This document shows positions 1 to 10,600 of a stretch of 64,000 bases of DNA, in pieces. This DNA is from Ectothiorhodospiraceae bacterium (GTDB lineage Bacteria > Pseudomonadota > Gammaproteobacteria > Nitrococcales > Aquisalimonadaceae), in NCBI GenBank assembly GCA_020831885.1, contig JAFIFU010000001.1, positions 62,001 to 126,000 of the forward strand. The letters run 5' to 3'. Numbering within the stretch: the stretch's first letter is position 1; each line of letters opens with the position of its first letter. The translations under genes and the position numbers were made by a program. Under the pieces are notes generated by a model that was not told the DNA's origin, did no database searches, and worked only from the letters and a program-made list of their open reading frames with translations.

Positions 1-437
1 AGGGCGTTGCCTTCCGGCTTGGCACCCGGCATTTCGTCGCACCCATGCGCCAGGTGGCCGAGATGCTCAAGTACCCTGAACTTTCACCGGTGCCGCGCAC
101 GCGCTCGTGGGTGCGCGGCCTCGCCAACGTGCGCGGCAACCTGCTGCCGGTGATGGACCTCAGTGCCTACCTGGGGGATCTGCCCGCCGGCGTCACCCGC
201 AGCAGTCGTGTGCTGGTTATCGATATTGACGGGGTGTTTGCCGGTCTGCTCGTCGATGAGGTCTTCGGCATGCGGCATTTCCAGGATGATCAGCAGAGCG
301 GGGTTCCCGCTGATCTGCCTTCCACCCTGGAGCCCTATGTCACGGACAGCTTCCGCGACGAGCGGGGGACGACCTGGCTGCTGTTCAGCATGGAGGCGCT
401 GGCCCATCACCCGCAATTTCTGAAGGTGGCCGGATGA
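1..437 (+). CDS. pilI: CheW-like coupling protein PilI (5' end missing)
   Basis: The reading frame is open from base 3, so the start lies before the window; only the last 144 or so residues are present. The visible part is a CheW fold: GTRHFVAP, then [18 protein letters not shown] and a terminal stretch ending in FLKVAG. CheW proteins couple a receptor to a CheA-type kinase. Its place just before a PilJ-type receptor matches pilI of the Pseudomonas pilGHIJK-chpABC cluster, where it links PilJ to ChpA at the cell pole. The pilI name rests on this context; the CheW family call is secure. Confidence 0.88.
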   Translation, partial: GVAFRLGTRHFVAPMRQVAEMLKYPELSPVPRTRSWVRGLANVRGNLLPVMDLSAYLGDLPAGVTRSSRVLVIDIDGVFAGLLVDEVFGMRHFQDDQQSGVPADLPSTLEPYVTDSFRDERGTTWLLFSMEALAHHPQFLKVAG

Positions 438-513
438 ACACCCGGGATGGCCGGGTGGGTCAGGACCGAACGCTCCCGCGGCGGGGCGGACATTCTCTGG
501 AGGAACGACAACC

Positions 514-2571
514 ATGAAGGGTGCGGATTTCAAGGGGCAGCTCGACCGCCTGCGTCTGGCCACCAACGTGGTCGGCGGCCTGGCGTTGCTGGCCGTTCTG
601 CTCACGGTAGGCAGCTTCGCCTACGTGGTGTACTACGGGAACTTCGACGAAGAGTACATCGCGCGCACCGAAGCCGTGCGTGTGGCAACACAGTCCGTGG
701 CCAGGAACACGCTGGAGGCGGCCGCCGGTGACAGTAATGCTTTCGGGCGGCTGGCCAGCGCGCGCCGTGAACTGGAGAACAATATCTCCATACTCCAGGA
801 AGGGAATCCCGAGACCGGGTTGCCGCCGGCCGCCGAGTACAGTGACAGCACGGCGGCCAACCTGCAGCGTGCCAGCGGGCTTTGGGATGTGTCCCGTCAC
901 TACGTTGACGTGCTCCTGCAACGCCAGGACGAGATAGTCGGGGTGACCCGCCTTACGGAACAGCTCATCCGGTTCGAGGTGCCGCAGCTGGAGCGGGAGA
1001 TGGAAGCCGCTGCCACGCGCCTTGCGGCAATCGGTGCGGACCCCCGGCAGCTTCTTCTGGTGAGCCAGGGGCTGCTGGCCATTCAGGGGATCGGACGGGA
1101 TATGGACGCCATGTCCCGCGGGATTCTGGGGCGGACGACGGTTAACAGGAACCTGCGGGAGAACCTGGAGAAGCTGAGCGACTCCATCGACTCGCTGCTG
1201 GGCATCGGTCCCCTCAACGTTCCGGCGGTCACCGACACGGAAGCCCAGGCCGCGTTGACCCAGGCCCAGCGGACGGCGGAGACGGTGCGGGCCGAAGTGG
1301 TCCCGGTCATCGATGCATCCGTTGAGATATACCAGGTGCACGATGCAGCCGTGTGGATCTCCATGCTGTCCGGGAACCTGGAGGCGGACACCCAGGCCCT
1401 GTTATCCGTGCTGCGCGGTCTGCCGGCGGAACGGCCCATCAAATGGTGGTTCGGGTTCGTGCTGGGCGGATTGTTTGCGGTTCTGCTGGTGCTGCGTATC
1501 GTGCTGGACCGTATCATCGCCGGGCGGGAACTGGCGGCGCAGAAGGCCGAGAAGCAGAAGGCCGACGAAGCCGCCAAGAAGAACCAGCAGGCCATCCTGG
1601 ACCTGTTGGACGAAATCCAGGGGCTCTCCGAAGGGGATCTGACTGTGCAGGCCTCTGTGGGTGAGGAGTTCACCGGGGCCATCGGTGATGCCTTCAACGA
1701 CGCCATCGAAGCCCTGCGCAGCCTGGTGACCACCATCAACGAGACCTCGGTGCAGGTCTCCTCCGCGGCGCAGCAGACCCAGGCCACCGCCATGCACCTG
1801 GCGGAAGCCTCGGACCACCAGGCGCACCAGATAACCGCCGCGTCGGCCGCCATCAACGAGATGGCGGTGTCCATCGACGAGGTGTCCCGGAACTCGGAGG
1901 AATCCGCCGACGTGGCGCGCCGTTCAGTGGATCTCGCGCACAAGGGCGCCGACACGGTGCGTCGCACCATCGAGGGCATGGATGCCATCCGCGAACAGAT
2001 TCAGGAAACCTCCAAGCGGATCAAGCGTCTCGGGGAGTCCTCCCAGGAGATCGGCAACATCGTGGAACTGATCAACGACATTGCCGACCAGACCAACATC
2101 CTGGCGCTGAACGCGTCCATCCAGGCAGCCATGGCCGGCGAGGCCGGACGTGGTTTTGCCGTGGTTGCCGACGAAGTGCAGCGGCTGGCCGAGCGTTCCG
2201 GTAATGCCACCAAGCAGATCGAGGCTCTGGTGAAGACCATCCAGACGGATACCAATGAGGCGGTCATCTCCATGGAACAGTCCACAGCCGGTGTGGTCAG
2301 CGGGGCGCGGTTGGCGGAGGATGCCGGCGAGGCGCTGCGCGAGATCGAGACCACCTCCCAGCATCTGGCCGGACTGATCCAGAACATCTCCGAGGCGGCC
2401 AGACAGCAGGCGAAGGCGGCCGGCAATATCTCCGACACCATGAATGTGATCCAGGAGATCACCTCGCAGACGTCCGCCGGCACCAACGAAACCGCCACCT
2501 CCATCGGGAACCTGGCGGATCTGGCCAATGATCTGCGGAATTCCGTGGCGGGCTTCACGCTGCCGGACTGA
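514..2571 (+). CDS. pilJ: methyl-accepting chemotaxis protein PilJ
   Basis: 685 residues. A first membrane helix lies at about residues 18-42, a periplasmic sensor region follows, and a second helix is at about 311-332. A cytoplasmic coiled coil comes next, with the MCP signalling tip near residue 523 ([17 protein letters not shown]) and a methylation-helix region around it. Size, architecture and neighbours match PilJ, the receptor of the type IV pilus Chp system that controls twitching and surface-sensing cAMP signalling in Pseudomonas. The start is backed by GGAGG nine bases before ATG. The gene follows pilI by 76 bases and is followed closely by pilK. Confidence 0.95.
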   Translation: MKGADFKGQLDRLRLATNVVGGLALLAVLLTVGSFAYVVYYGNFDEEYIARTEAVRVATQSVARNTLEAAAGDSNAFGRLASARRELENNISILQEGNPETGLPPAAEYSDSTAANLQRASGLWDVSRHYVDVLLQRQDEIVGVTRLTEQLIRFEVPQLEREMEAAATRLAAIGADPRQLLLVSQGLLAIQGIGRDMDAMSRGILGRTTVNRNLRENLEKLSDSIDSLLGIGPLNVPAVTDTEAQAALTQAQRTAETVRAEVVPVIDASVEIYQVHDAAVWISMLSGNLEADTQALLSVLRGLPAERPIKWWFGFVLGGLFAVLLVLRIVLDRIIAGRELAAQKAEKQKADEAAKKNQQAILDLLDEIQGLSEGDLTVQASVGEEFTGAIGDAFNDAIEALRSLVTTINETSVQVSSAAQQTQATAMHLAEASDHQAHQITAASAAINEMAVSIDEVSRNSEESADVARRSVDLAHKGADTVRRTIEGMDAIREQIQETSKRIKRLGESSQEIGNIVELINDIADQTNILALNASIQAAMAGEAGRGFAVVADEVQRLAERSGNATKQIEALVKTIQTDTNEAVISMEQSTAGVVSGARLAEDAGEALREIETTSQHLAGLIQNISEAARQQAKAAGNISDTMNVIQEITSQTSAGTNETATSIGNLADLANDLRNSVAGFTLPD

Positions 2572-2591
2572 GGTAGGTACCGAACTTGACC

Positions 2592-3479
2592 ATGACAGCG
2601 GCCATCCCTTTCCGGCAGAACTGGCAGCCGGCTGATTCACTGCCCGATATGGACGAGCAGGAATTCGGCCGCTGGGCCGCCTTGCTGGAAGACCGCACGG
2701 GCATGTTCATGCCTCCGGAGCGGCGCTCGTTCCTGGTGACGGGCGTCGGGCTGCGCATGCGGGAAGCCGGTTTCACCAACCATGAGGACTACTACCGGCA
2801 CCTGAATTCGGGTGTTAGTGGAAACCTGGAGTGGGCCGCGCTGGTGGACCGGTTGACCGTGCATGAGACGCACTTCTTCCGGGATCGGCGGGCCCTGGAT
2901 TTTCTGCGTGAGCAGGCCATTCCGGAACTGCTGGCTGCCCGGCGCCAGCAGGACGCGCTTCATCTCTGGAGCGCCGGCTGCGCCACCGGCGAGGAAGTGT
3001 ATACCCTGGCTATGCTCGTGGACCGGTATCTGGACGCGAGCGGCGACCCGCGGCCCTGGGGCATCACCGGGACTGATATCAGTTTCGCTTCCCTGGCGGC
3101 CGCCCGGGCCGGAATCTACAGCCAGCGTCGCTGCGGCGAGCTGTCGGCGGATCACCTGGAGCGCTATTTCCAGGAGCTTGACCAGGGCCGGTTTCAGGTC
3201 CTCCCTTTCCTGCGTCGGCATGCCTGTTTTGCGCACCTGAACATGATCGAGGTGGGCCGTCTGGCATCCCAGCAGGCGGACGTCATCTACTGCCAGAACC
3301 TGTTGATCTATTTCAGCCGCGCCCGTCGTCTGGATATTGTCAATGGACTGGTGCACCACCTGCGCCCGGGTGGCCTGCTGGTGCTTGGTGCCGGGGAGTT
3401 GGTCCACTGGCGGCATTCCGAGATGCAGCGCCTGCACAACCGCTGGGATGTGCTCGCCTACCGGCGTCGGGATAACTAG
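2592..3479 (+). CDS. pilK: CheR-type protein glutamate methyltransferase PilK
   Basis: 295 residues from this ATG; an in-frame TTG at 2586 lies closer to an AGGT box and could be the true start. CheR enzymes move the methyl group of S-adenosylmethionine to glutamates on the receptor, here PilJ. The SAM-binding loop SAGCATGEE is at about residue 127. An N-terminal helical domain precedes it (ALLEDRTGMF, VHETHFFRD), and the C-terminal YCQNLLIYFS and LRPGGLLVLG strands complete the methyltransferase fold. It sits 20 bases after pilJ and opposes chpB, the methylesterase, in setting receptor methylation. Confidence 0.93.
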   Translation: MTAAIPFRQNWQPADSLPDMDEQEFGRWAALLEDRTGMFMPPERRSFLVTGVGLRMREAGFTNHEDYYRHLNSGVSGNLEWAALVDRLTVHETHFFRDRRALDFLREQAIPELLAARRQQDALHLWSAGCATGEEVYTLAMLVDRYLDASGDPRPWGITGTDISFASLAAARAGIYSQRRCGELSADHLERYFQELDQGRFQVLPFLRRHACFAHLNMIEVGRLASQQADVIYCQNLLIYFSRARRLDIVNGLVHHLRPGGLLVLGAGELVHWRHSEMQRLHNRWDVLAYRRRDN

Positions 3480-3495
3480 GTGATGGTTGCTCGCC

Positions 3496-6400
3496 ATGAT
3501 TAGAACGGATTTCGATCGCGCCACCCTGGGCTGGGTCAGAAAGGAGCTTGACGAAACCCTGCGCCAGGCTGCCCAGTCGCTGGACGATTACAGCCAGGAC
3601 CGGAGCGATCGTACCCGTCTGCGCTTCTGCGCCAGTTATCTCCATCAGGTCTACGGCACGCTTCAGATGCTGGAGTTGTACGGTGCGTCCTCGCTGGCCG
3701 AGGAGATGGAACGTTTGGTTGAAGCGCTCATGGGTGGTGAGCTGGAGCAGGCGGGTGACGCCGAGGAAGCGCTGATGACGGCAATCCTCCGCCTGTCCGA
3801 ACTCCTGGAACGCATTCATGCCGGGGAGCGGGACGGCAGCCGGGAGCTGTTGCCTCTGCTGAATGACCTCCGGGCGGCCCGGGGGGCAGAGCCGCTGTCG
3901 CCCGGTGCGCTGTTCACGCCGGACCTGAGCGTGGTGGAGCGCGAGGAACGGGCCCGGGATGCCGCCGCTCCCCCGCTTTCGGATGTGGCCCGTGCCCACC
4001 GGCATCGGTACCAGCGGGCCTTGCTGGGCGTGATCCGGGGGCAGCAGCCTGACCGCTGCCTGGAAACCATGGTCCAGGTGCTGGAGGCCTTGGACGGTGC
4101 CGCGCAACAAGGCAGCCAGGCAGATCTGTGGTGGGTCGCTGCCGGCGTGGTGGACGGACTGCGGGTCGGCTCCCTGCGCCCGGACGGCGGCGTCAAAGGA
4201 CTGTTGGGACAGGTGGATCGGCAGATCCGCCGGGTGATCGAGGAAGGGGACGATGCGTTACGCAAGGATCCGCCGAACGATCTGCTGAAGGATCTGCTCT
4301 ACCACGTGAGTCGGATTGAGGACGCTGCCGGACGTCCTGCGGCCATTCAGCGCCGGTTCGGGCTTCAGCCGGCAGAGGAGGACGCCGACCGGCGGCCCGC
4401 GACCTTCGGGCCGGGGTCGGAAATCCTGGCCAGCGTGTCCGCGGCCATCCGGGAGGATATCGGTGGTATCAAGGACGCGCTGGACCTCCATGTCCGGGGG
4501 GCAGGGAAAGAGCCTGGCCGGTTGGAGGCGGCGGCAGCGGATCTGGTGCGTGTGGCCGACACCCTGGGCATGCTCGGCCTGAGCGGGCCCCGGAGTGTGG
4601 CCAGGGAGCAGGCGCGAATCCTGGAGCGTCTGGCGGAAGGGGTCCAGGGTACCGAACAGCAGTACATGGACCTGGCCCGGTCACTGCTTTACATCGAGGC
4701 ATCGCTGGATGGCCTGCTGCGCGGCGAACCCGGCGATCAACCGGAGGATGGCGACGCTGCCGGCCCCGCCTGTCCGGAGGACCAGGACGTCTTTGACCTG
4801 GAGTACCGCTCGGTTTACCAGAATGCCGTGCAGGAAGCGGTGGCTGATATCGGCGCGGTCAAGGAAGCCATCATCCAGTTCATCGACCGCAGCGACCACG
4901 CCGCCCTGCAGGATCTACCGGTACTGACCCGCCGCCTTCAGGGCGCACTCAACATGCTGGACCTGGACCGGGCTGCCGGCCAGTTCCGGGCGGTGGGTGA
5001 TTTCATCGAGGAGTACGTGCTGCAGCCCCGGTCGATGCCGGACGCCGATGTGCTGGATCCGCTGGCGGACGCCATCACCAGCCTGGAGTACTACCTGGAG
5101 GCGGTGCTGGAGCGGCGTAGCGGCCGCGACGAGATTCTGGATGTGGCGGAGCGCAGTATTGCCGAACTGCAGACATTGGGGGGGCAGCAGCCAGCCGTGG
5201 CGGAAGCGCCCCCGGAAACGGCCGACCCCGATGCCCCGGGAGATGATTACCGGGCCCAGGGGCAGCCCGGGGCTGAGGCCGACGGGGTACCGGTAGGACC
5301 ATCGGTGGCAGCCGCGCCAGCCTCTGGAGTTGGGGGCTCCGGAGACCGGACCGGCGATCAGCCCCCGGAACCGAAACCCCGTGCGGGGGCGCCCGGTGGT
5401 GTCAATCTGGATGTGGCTGTGGCCTCCGACGAGTTGGACGACGAGATACTCGAGATCTTTCTCGAGGAAGTCGAAGAGCTCATGGGCACCCTACGGGAGG
5501 AGTATCCCCGCTGGAAAGCGGACCCCGATCACGGTGACGCTCTGGCCACCACGCGGCGCATGTTCCACACCTTGAAGGGAAGTGGTCGTCTGGCGGGCGC
5601 GCTGCTGTTGGGCGAACTGGCCTGGGGCAACGAGCGCCTGTTGAACCGCATCATCGATGGCCAGCTACAGCCGACTCCGGCGATCCACGCGCTCATGGAG
5701 CGCAGTATTGCCGCCATTCCTCAACTGGTACGACAACTGCAGGACGGAGTGGAGCCGGCGGTTGATGCCCGGGAGTTGCTGCTGGAGGCCGACCGCCTGG
5801 CCGATCCCCTGCACCACGCGGAGCAGGATGCCGCCCGGGAGGCCGCCGGTGAGTCGGTGGCGTTGGAGCAGGAGAAGCAGGAGAAGCAGGAGAAGCAGGA
5901 GAAGCAGGAGGAGCAGGAGGAGCAGGAGGAGCAGCCGGTCCAGCAGACCACCGAGCCGGAGCAGGACGTCCACTGGGCCTCGGAATCGGCGGAAACGGTC
6001 TCCGGTGAAGCGCTGCCCGGGGGCTCCGGCGAGGTGACGGACGAAGCCGCGGCGATGACCCCGGATCCGGAATGGCGAGAGCAGGATGTGCTACCCGCCC
6101 AGGCGGATGTGCTTCCGGACGCGTCGCCTTCGGTGGCTGGTCCGGAAGTGGATGCCGAGGACATGGCGCGACATCCGGAAGTAACCGATGCCGGGGCCGA
6201 TGACCCGGCGCCGGAGCCGACGTCGGACTGGGAAGTCGAGCAGGACGCCGAGCAGGACGCCGAGCAGGACGCCGAGCGGGATATCGAGCAAGGGGTGCCC
6301 GGCTGGGAGGCCGTGACGTCCGAGGCCGATACCGGGCCGCAGCCGGCGTTTTCCGGGCTCGAGGCGCCGGTGCCAAGGACCGCGGAGCAGGCAGCGGCCG

Positions 6401-9400
6401 CCTCACCGGAGGCGAGCGCCCCGGTTCCGGTGCTGGATCCAACCCTGTACGAGATATTCCGCAACGAGACAGCGGACCATTTGGCTGTGGTTCGTCATTT
6501 CCTGGCCCGGGCCCGCAACGACGAAGACGCCAGGGGCGTGGATGCCACGTTGACCCGTGCGCTTCATACGCTGGCCGGCAGTGCCCGGATGGCCGATGTG
6601 GACAGTATTGCCGTGCTGAGCCGGCATCTGGAGCTGCTGGCGGACGAGCGCCTGGATGGCGGGCGCCGTCTGGATGATGAAGACATCCGGGTTCTGACCG
6701 CCGGTGCGGAGCGTATCGAGGCACTGGTGGATGCCCTGGGCGACGTCCAGCAGCCGCCACCGGAAACGGCAGACCTGCTGGAGAGGATCGAGCAGTGCCG
6801 GAATCGGTCTCCCGTCCCGGAAGAAGACCTGCCCCGTTCCGGTGAGGCTGTGCCGGCAGAGCCGGAGGTGGACCAGGACCTGGTGGAGCTGTTTCTGGAG
6901 GAGGCGGAGGATATCCTCCGGTTCCTGGATGGCACATTGGCCCGCTGGGAGGACGACACCACGCAGGAAGGCGCGATTGCCGAATTGCAGCGTTCCCTGC
7001 ACACACTCAAGGGCGGTGCCCGCCTGGCCCGTTTCGACGCCATTGGCGGTTTGTGCCATGCCCTGGAAGGGCTTGCTGTCGACGTGGAGGAGCACCGGGT
7101 CCCTGCGGACGATGCGTTTTTCGGTGTCTTGCAGAACAGTCTGGCCCGCGTGGCTGCGATGGTGGACGAGGCCAGGGCCGGCAGGCCGCCGCACACGGCG
7201 GATGATCTTGTCGATGCGATAGCGGCGCTGCGCGGGCAGGCGGATGTCTCCGTGCCACCGCGTACCGCTGCTGATGACGCTGGGCGGGATGCGGAGCTGG
7301 TGGAGGTTTTCCTCGAGGAGTCCAGCGAGATCCTGCACAGCATCGAGCAGGCACAACAGGCGTGGATGGAGGATCCGGAGGATCAGCGGCTGCTCCGGGA
7401 GATCCAACGGGCGCTGCACACGCTGAAAGGTGGCGCCCGCATGGCGGGGTTCTCACCGATGGCTGATCTTGCGCATACGGTGGAGACCCTGCTGAACGGT
7501 GTGGAGGAAAGGCAGATCCACCCCGGCGCCCGGCTGTTCGATCTCCTGGAGCAGTGCCACGACCGCCTGCATCAGATGCGTGAGCATGCGGCGTCCGGGG
7601 TTGCCATGGTGGCTCCGGCGGATCTGCTTCAGCAGATCCGGGCTGCGGAGCAGAACCGCACCGCGGACGGGGATGACGCCGATGGGTCCCCGGTTTCGCG
7701 CCCACGGGAGGGGCGTTCCACGGCTGCAGATGGCCCTGCGGCTCCGGTGCCGGCTGCAGCGGATGGCACGACTGCTCAGACCGGTGGCGTGGTCCGGGTG
7801 CGGGCGGAGCTGTTGGACAACCTGGTCAACTATGCCGGCGAGGTGAGCATCTATCGGGCACGTCTGGACCAGCAGGTGGGCTCCATGGGGTTCAACCTCA
7901 CCGAGCTTGAGCAGACCGTCTCCCGGCTGCGAACGCAGTTGCGGACGATGGAGATCGAGACCGAGGCCCAGATCCTCTACCGGTACGAGCGGGAGCACGA
8001 GAGTGCTTCCCTGGACGGGGATTTCGATCCGCTGGAACTCGACCGGTTTTCCCGTCTGCAGGAGCTCTCCCGGGCGTTGTTCGAGTCCATGAACGACCTG
8101 AACAGCATCCAGTCCACGCTGGAGAACCTGACCCGGGAATCGGAAACGCTCCTGCTTCAGCAGTCGCGGGTGAATACGGAGCTCCAGGACGGCCTGATGC
8201 GGACCCGCATGGTGCCCTTTGCGAACCTGGCGCCGCGCCTGCGCCGTATCGTGCGGCAGACCGCCCAGGAGCTGGGCAAGCAGGCCCAGATCAAGCTGCA
8301 GGGCGCCCAAGGGGAAATGGATCGTACCGTGCTCGAGCGGGTCACCGCACCGCTGGAGCATATGCTGCGCAATGCGGTGGACCATGGGATCGAGGCGCCG
8401 GAGGCACGGCGGGCGGCGGACAAGAGCGAGACCGGACAGATCGTCATCGCGCTGGATCGTGAAGGCGCCGATGTGGTGATCCGGGTCAGCGATGACGGGG
8501 CCGGCATGGACCTGGAGGCCATTCGTCGCAAGGCCGTCAACCAGGGCATGATGCGTGAGGATGCCCAGCTCAGCGACCGTGAGATCATGCAGTTCGTTCT
8601 GGAACAGGGGTTCAGCACTGCCGAGTCCGTGACCCAGATCTCCGGTCGTGGCGTCGGTCTGGATGTGGTCAACGCGGAGATCAAGCAGCTCGGCGGCACG
8701 CTGGAGATCGATTCCGTGCCCGGCGGAGGCACCCGGTTCACGATACGCCTGCCGTTCACCCTGGCCATGAACCAGGCCCTGCTCTGTTCCGCCGGAGAGC
8801 AGACCTATGCCATTCCGCTTTCCAGTATCGACGGTGTGGTGCGTTTGACCCGCGACCAGCTGGAGACCTATTTCGATCAGGGGATGCGCGCCCGGTACCA
8901 CTATGCGGGCGAGGAGTACCGGGTCACGAGCCTGGCCCGGTTGCTCGGTTCCGGAGAGACCAATCTGGCCGGGCTGGGGCGGCGGGTTCCCGTGGTGCTC
9001 GTGCAGACCGGTGACCAACGCCTGGCTGTGCAGGTGGATGAGCTGATCGGTAATCGGGAGATCGTCGTCAAGTCGGTGGGGCCGCAGATCAGCAGCGTGC
9101 CCGGTGTCTTCGGCGCCACGATTCTTGCTGATGGGCGTGTGGTTCTCATACTGGATATCAGTGCGCTGGCCCGGGTGGAGACCACGGTGGAGGAGCCGAC
9201 GGCGGCCGTGGACGACCGGGCGGAGGAAAACCGGGAGCCCCTGGTCATGGTTGTGGACGACTCCATCACCATGCGTAAGGTGGCCACCAGGCTGCTGGAA
9301 CGGAACCACATGCAGGTGGTCACCGCCAAGGATGGGGTGGATGCAGTGGCCCGGCTGCAGGAACAGGTGCCGGATGCCATGCTGCTGGACATCGAGATGC

Positions 9401-9618
9401 CGCGCATGGACGGTTATGAACTGGCCACGCACATGCGCAACGACGACCGGCTGCGGAACGTTCCGATTATCATGATCACGTCACGCACCGGCGAAAAGCA
9501 CCGTCAACGGGCGATGGATATCGGGGTCAACCGTTATATCGGCAAACCTTACCAGGAGCAGGATCTCCTGGATAATCTGCGGGAACTGCTGGACGAGCGC
9601 AATGGACACAGGGGGTAA
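3496..9618 (+). CDS. chpA: hybrid chemotaxis histidine kinase ChpA (multi-Hpt, CheA-CheW-REC)
   Basis: About 2040 residues. Order: degenerate N-terminal Hpt/FimL-like helices; four histidine phosphotransfer domains with His near 691, 1024, 1169 and 1308 (HTLKGSGR, HTLAGSAR, HTLKGGAR twice); CheA dimerisation region; HATPase (N box NAVDHGIE near 1626, G box DDGAGMD near 1666); CheW-like domain about 1755-1895; receiver domain from about 1914 with phospho-acceptor Asp near 1965 (LLDIEMPRMDGYE). This is the ChpA architecture; the Pseudomonas protein has more phosphotransfer domains. Linkers are acidic and repeat-rich. ATG 3496 follows AGGTGATG; a TTG at 3487 is possible. The pilin-motor response regulators pilG and pilH are not in the window and probably lie upstream. 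Confidence 0.95.
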   Translation: MIRTDFDRATLGWVRKELDETLRQAAQSLDDYSQDRSDRTRLRFCASYLHQVYGTLQMLELYGASSLAEEMERLVEALMGGELEQAGDAEEALMTAILRLSELLERIHAGERDGSRELLPLLNDLRAARGAEPLSPGALFTPDLSVVEREERARDAAAPPLSDVARAHRHRYQRALLGVIRGQQPDRCLETMVQVLEALDGAAQQGSQADLWWVAAGVVDGLRVGSLRPDGGVKGLLGQVDRQIRRVIEEGDDALRKDPPNDLLKDLLYHVSRIEDAAGRPAAIQRRFGLQPAEEDADRRPATFGPGSEILASVSAAIREDIGGIKDALDLHVRGAGKEPGRLEAAAADLVRVADTLGMLGLSGPRSVAREQARILERLAEGVQGTEQQYMDLARSLLYIEASLDGLLRGEPGDQPEDGDAAGPACPEDQDVFDLEYRSVYQNAVQEAVADIGAVKEAIIQFIDRSDHAALQDLPVLTRRLQGALNMLDLDRAAGQFRAVGDFIEEYVLQPRSMPDADVLDPLADAITSLEYYLEAVLERRSGRDEILDVAERSIAELQTLGGQQPAVAEAPPETADPDAPGDDYRAQGQPGAEADGVPVGPSVAAAPASGVGGSGDRTGDQPPEPKPRAGAPGGVNLDVAVASDELDDEILEIFLEEVEELMGTLREEYPRWKADPDHGDALATTRRMFHTLKGSGRLAGALLLGELAWGNERLLNRIIDGQLQPTPAIHALMERSIAAIPQLVRQLQDGVEPAVDARELLLEADRLADPLHHAEQDAAREAAGESVALEQEKQEKQEKQEKQEEQEEQEEQPVQQTTEPEQDVHWASESAETVSGEALPGGSGEVTDEAAAMTPDPEWREQDVLPAQADVLPDASPSVAGPEVDAEDMARHPEVTDAGADDPAPEPTSDWEVEQDAEQDAEQDAERDIEQGVPGWEAVTSEADTGPQPAFSGLEAPVPRTAEQAAAASPEASAPVPVLDPTLYEIFRNETADHLAVVRHFLARARNDEDARGVDATLTRALHTLAGSARMADVDSIAVLSRHLELLADERLDGGRRLDDEDIRVLTAGAERIEALVDALGDVQQPPPETADLLERIEQCRNRSPVPEEDLPRSGEAVPAEPEVDQDLVELFLEEAEDILRFLDGTLARWEDDTTQEGAIAELQRSLHTLKGGARLARFDAIGGLCHALEGLAVDVEEHRVPADDAFFGVLQNSLARVAAMVDEARAGRPPHTADDLVDAIAALRGQADVSVPPRTAADDAGRDAELVEVFLEESSEILHSIEQAQQAWMEDPEDQRLLREIQRALHTLKGGARMAGFSPMADLAHTVETLLNGVEERQIHPGARLFDLLEQCHDRLHQMREHAASGVAMVAPADLLQQIRAAEQNRTADGDDADGSPVSRPREGRSTAADGPAAPVPAAADGTTAQTGGVVRVRAELLDNLVNYAGEVSIYRARLDQQVGSMGFNLTELEQTVSRLRTQLRTMEIETEAQILYRYEREHESASLDGDFDPLELDRFSRLQELSRALFESMNDLNSIQSTLENLTRESETLLLQQSRVNTELQDGLMRTRMVPFANLAPRLRRIVRQTAQELGKQAQIKLQGAQGEMDRTVLERVTAPLEHMLRNAVDHGIEAPEARRAADKSETGQIVIALDREGADVVIRVSDDGAGMDLEAIRRKAVNQGMMREDAQLSDREIMQFVLEQGFSTAESVTQISGRGVGLDVVNAEIKQLGGTLEIDSVPGGGTRFTIRLPFTLAMNQALLCSAGEQTYAIPLSSIDGVVRLTRDQLETYFDQGMRARYHYAGEEYRVTSLARLLGSGETNLAGLGRRVPVVLVQTGDQRLAVQVDELIGNREIVVKSVGPQISSVPGVFGATILADGRVVLILDISALARVETTVEEPTAAVDDRAEENREPLVMVVDDSITMRKVATRLLERNHMQVVTAKDGVDAVARLQEQVPDAMLLDIEMPRMDGYELATHMRNDDRLRNVPIIMITSRTGEKHRQRAMDIGVNRYIGKPYQEQDLLDNLRELLDERNGHRG
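5866..5934 (+). repeat. in-frame 9-bp tandem repeat in chpA linker
   Basis: Units of GAGAAGCAG repeat about four times and then change to GAGGAGCAG about three times. They encode a Glu-Lys-Gln / Glu-Glu-Gln run between the first phosphotransfer domain (His 691) and the second. The unit length is a multiple of three, so copy-number change would alter linker length without breaking the frame. The repeat also opens a long antisense frame of leucine codons, which is not a gene. Confidence 0.9.
6238..6285 (+). repeat. in-frame 12-bp tandem repeat in chpA linker
   Basis: Three exact copies of GAGCAGGACGCC are followed by a diverged fourth unit. They encode Glu-Gln-Asp-Ala repeats in the same acidic linker as the 9-bp array upstream. 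Together they make an extended, negatively charged spacer between two phosphotransfer domains. Confidence 0.88.
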
Positions 9619-10582
9619 CAGTCCCTCGTCGGATGCCGTGGGGACCGTGACGGTTGCCATACTGTCACCCGGAGGGCAGGGAGAGGCGCTGGCAGCGGCC
9701 CTGGAGGGCTGCGGTCTCGCCACCTGCAGACTGGGGTTGGAGGATGTGCGGTCCGGACGCACCCCGGACCGGGGCCAGGCACTGCTGGTGGATCTTCACC
9801 GGGCGCCCGATGGTATGCTGGATGTGCTGGATGAACTCATCGACCAGGCCGGCGTTCCGGTGCTGTTCAACGAGGCGGGCCTGGCAGAGCAGCCCCGGGC
9901 ATGGGTCCGCCGCCTGGCGCGAAAGCTGCGGTCCATCGCTGTGCCGCGAACCATCCGGCCTGCGGCCACCGTCACCCCGCAGGTGCCCCCGACAGGGCCG
10001 ATGGTCTGGGTGCTCGGTGCATCCTTCGGTGGACCCGAGGCGGTTAAGCGGTTTCTGGACGCGATGCCGGAGGTGCCGCCGGTCTGCTTTCTGCTCGCCC
10101 AGCACATCGGCGAGGGATTCGTGGATCTTCTGGCCTCGCAGTTGACCCGTTCCACCCGCTTTCGTGTCCGTCCGGCAGCAGATGGCCAGCGTCCGGAACC
10201 GGGAATCATTCATGTGGCACCCGTGGAGTCCCGTATCCGTTTCGAGCCATCGGAGACATTCCGGCTGGAGCCGGATACGGTGCGGCGCCCCCATCGGCCG
10301 TCCATCGACTGCCTGCTGGAAGAGGTGGCCGCATTCTATGGCCCGCGGGCCGGTGTCATCGTGTTCAGCGGCATGGGCGATGACGGTGTGCGGGGAGCCC
10401 GGGCCGTGGCGGACGCCGGAGGCCAGGTGTGGGCCCAGGACAGCGATAGCTGCACCATCAGCAGCATGCCGGACTGCGCCGCCGCCACCGGTGTGGTGAG
10501 CCGGCGCGGCCCGCCCGAGGCGTTGGCGAAGGCCCTGGTCGAGTACCTCCAGGCCCGGGAAACCACCCGGGCTGCGCAGTGA
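9602..10582 (+). CDS. chpB: CheB-type methylesterase ChpB
   Basis: 326 residues. The C-terminal half is a CheB methylesterase: catalytic Ser near 141 in GASFGG, His near 168 in AQHIGEG, and Asp near 261 in GMGDDGVRG. The N-terminal 130 residues do not show a usual receiver domain (no aspartate phospho-acceptor motif is evident), as in ChpB of the pilus Chp system. It would remove methyl groups from PilJ and oppose PilK. The ATG lies inside the 3' end of chpA (17-base overlap), which suggests translational coupling. The Shine-Dalgarno match is weak, in keeping with coupling. Confidence 0.92.
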   Translation: MDTGGNSPSSDAVGTVTVAILSPGGQGEALAAALEGCGLATCRLGLEDVRSGRTPDRGQALLVDLHRAPDGMLDVLDELIDQAGVPVLFNEAGLAEQPRAWVRRLARKLRSIAVPRTIRPAATVTPQVPPTGPMVWVLGASFGGPEAVKRFLDAMPEVPPVCFLLAQHIGEGFVDLLASQLTRSTRFRVRPAADGQRPEPGIIHVAPVESRIRFEPSETFRLEPDTVRRPHRPSIDCLLEEVAAFYGPRAGVIVFSGMGDDGVRGARAVADAGGQVWAQDSDSCTISSMPDCAAATGVVSRRGPPEALAKALVEYLQARETTRAAQ

Positions 10583-10600
10583 CGGAAGGAGTTCGAACGC

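Noticed and set aside
5866-6285. Regular repeats in chpA considered as a CRISPR array
   Set aside because: Units of 9 and 12 bp without spacers, in frame within a gene, and no cas genes nearby.
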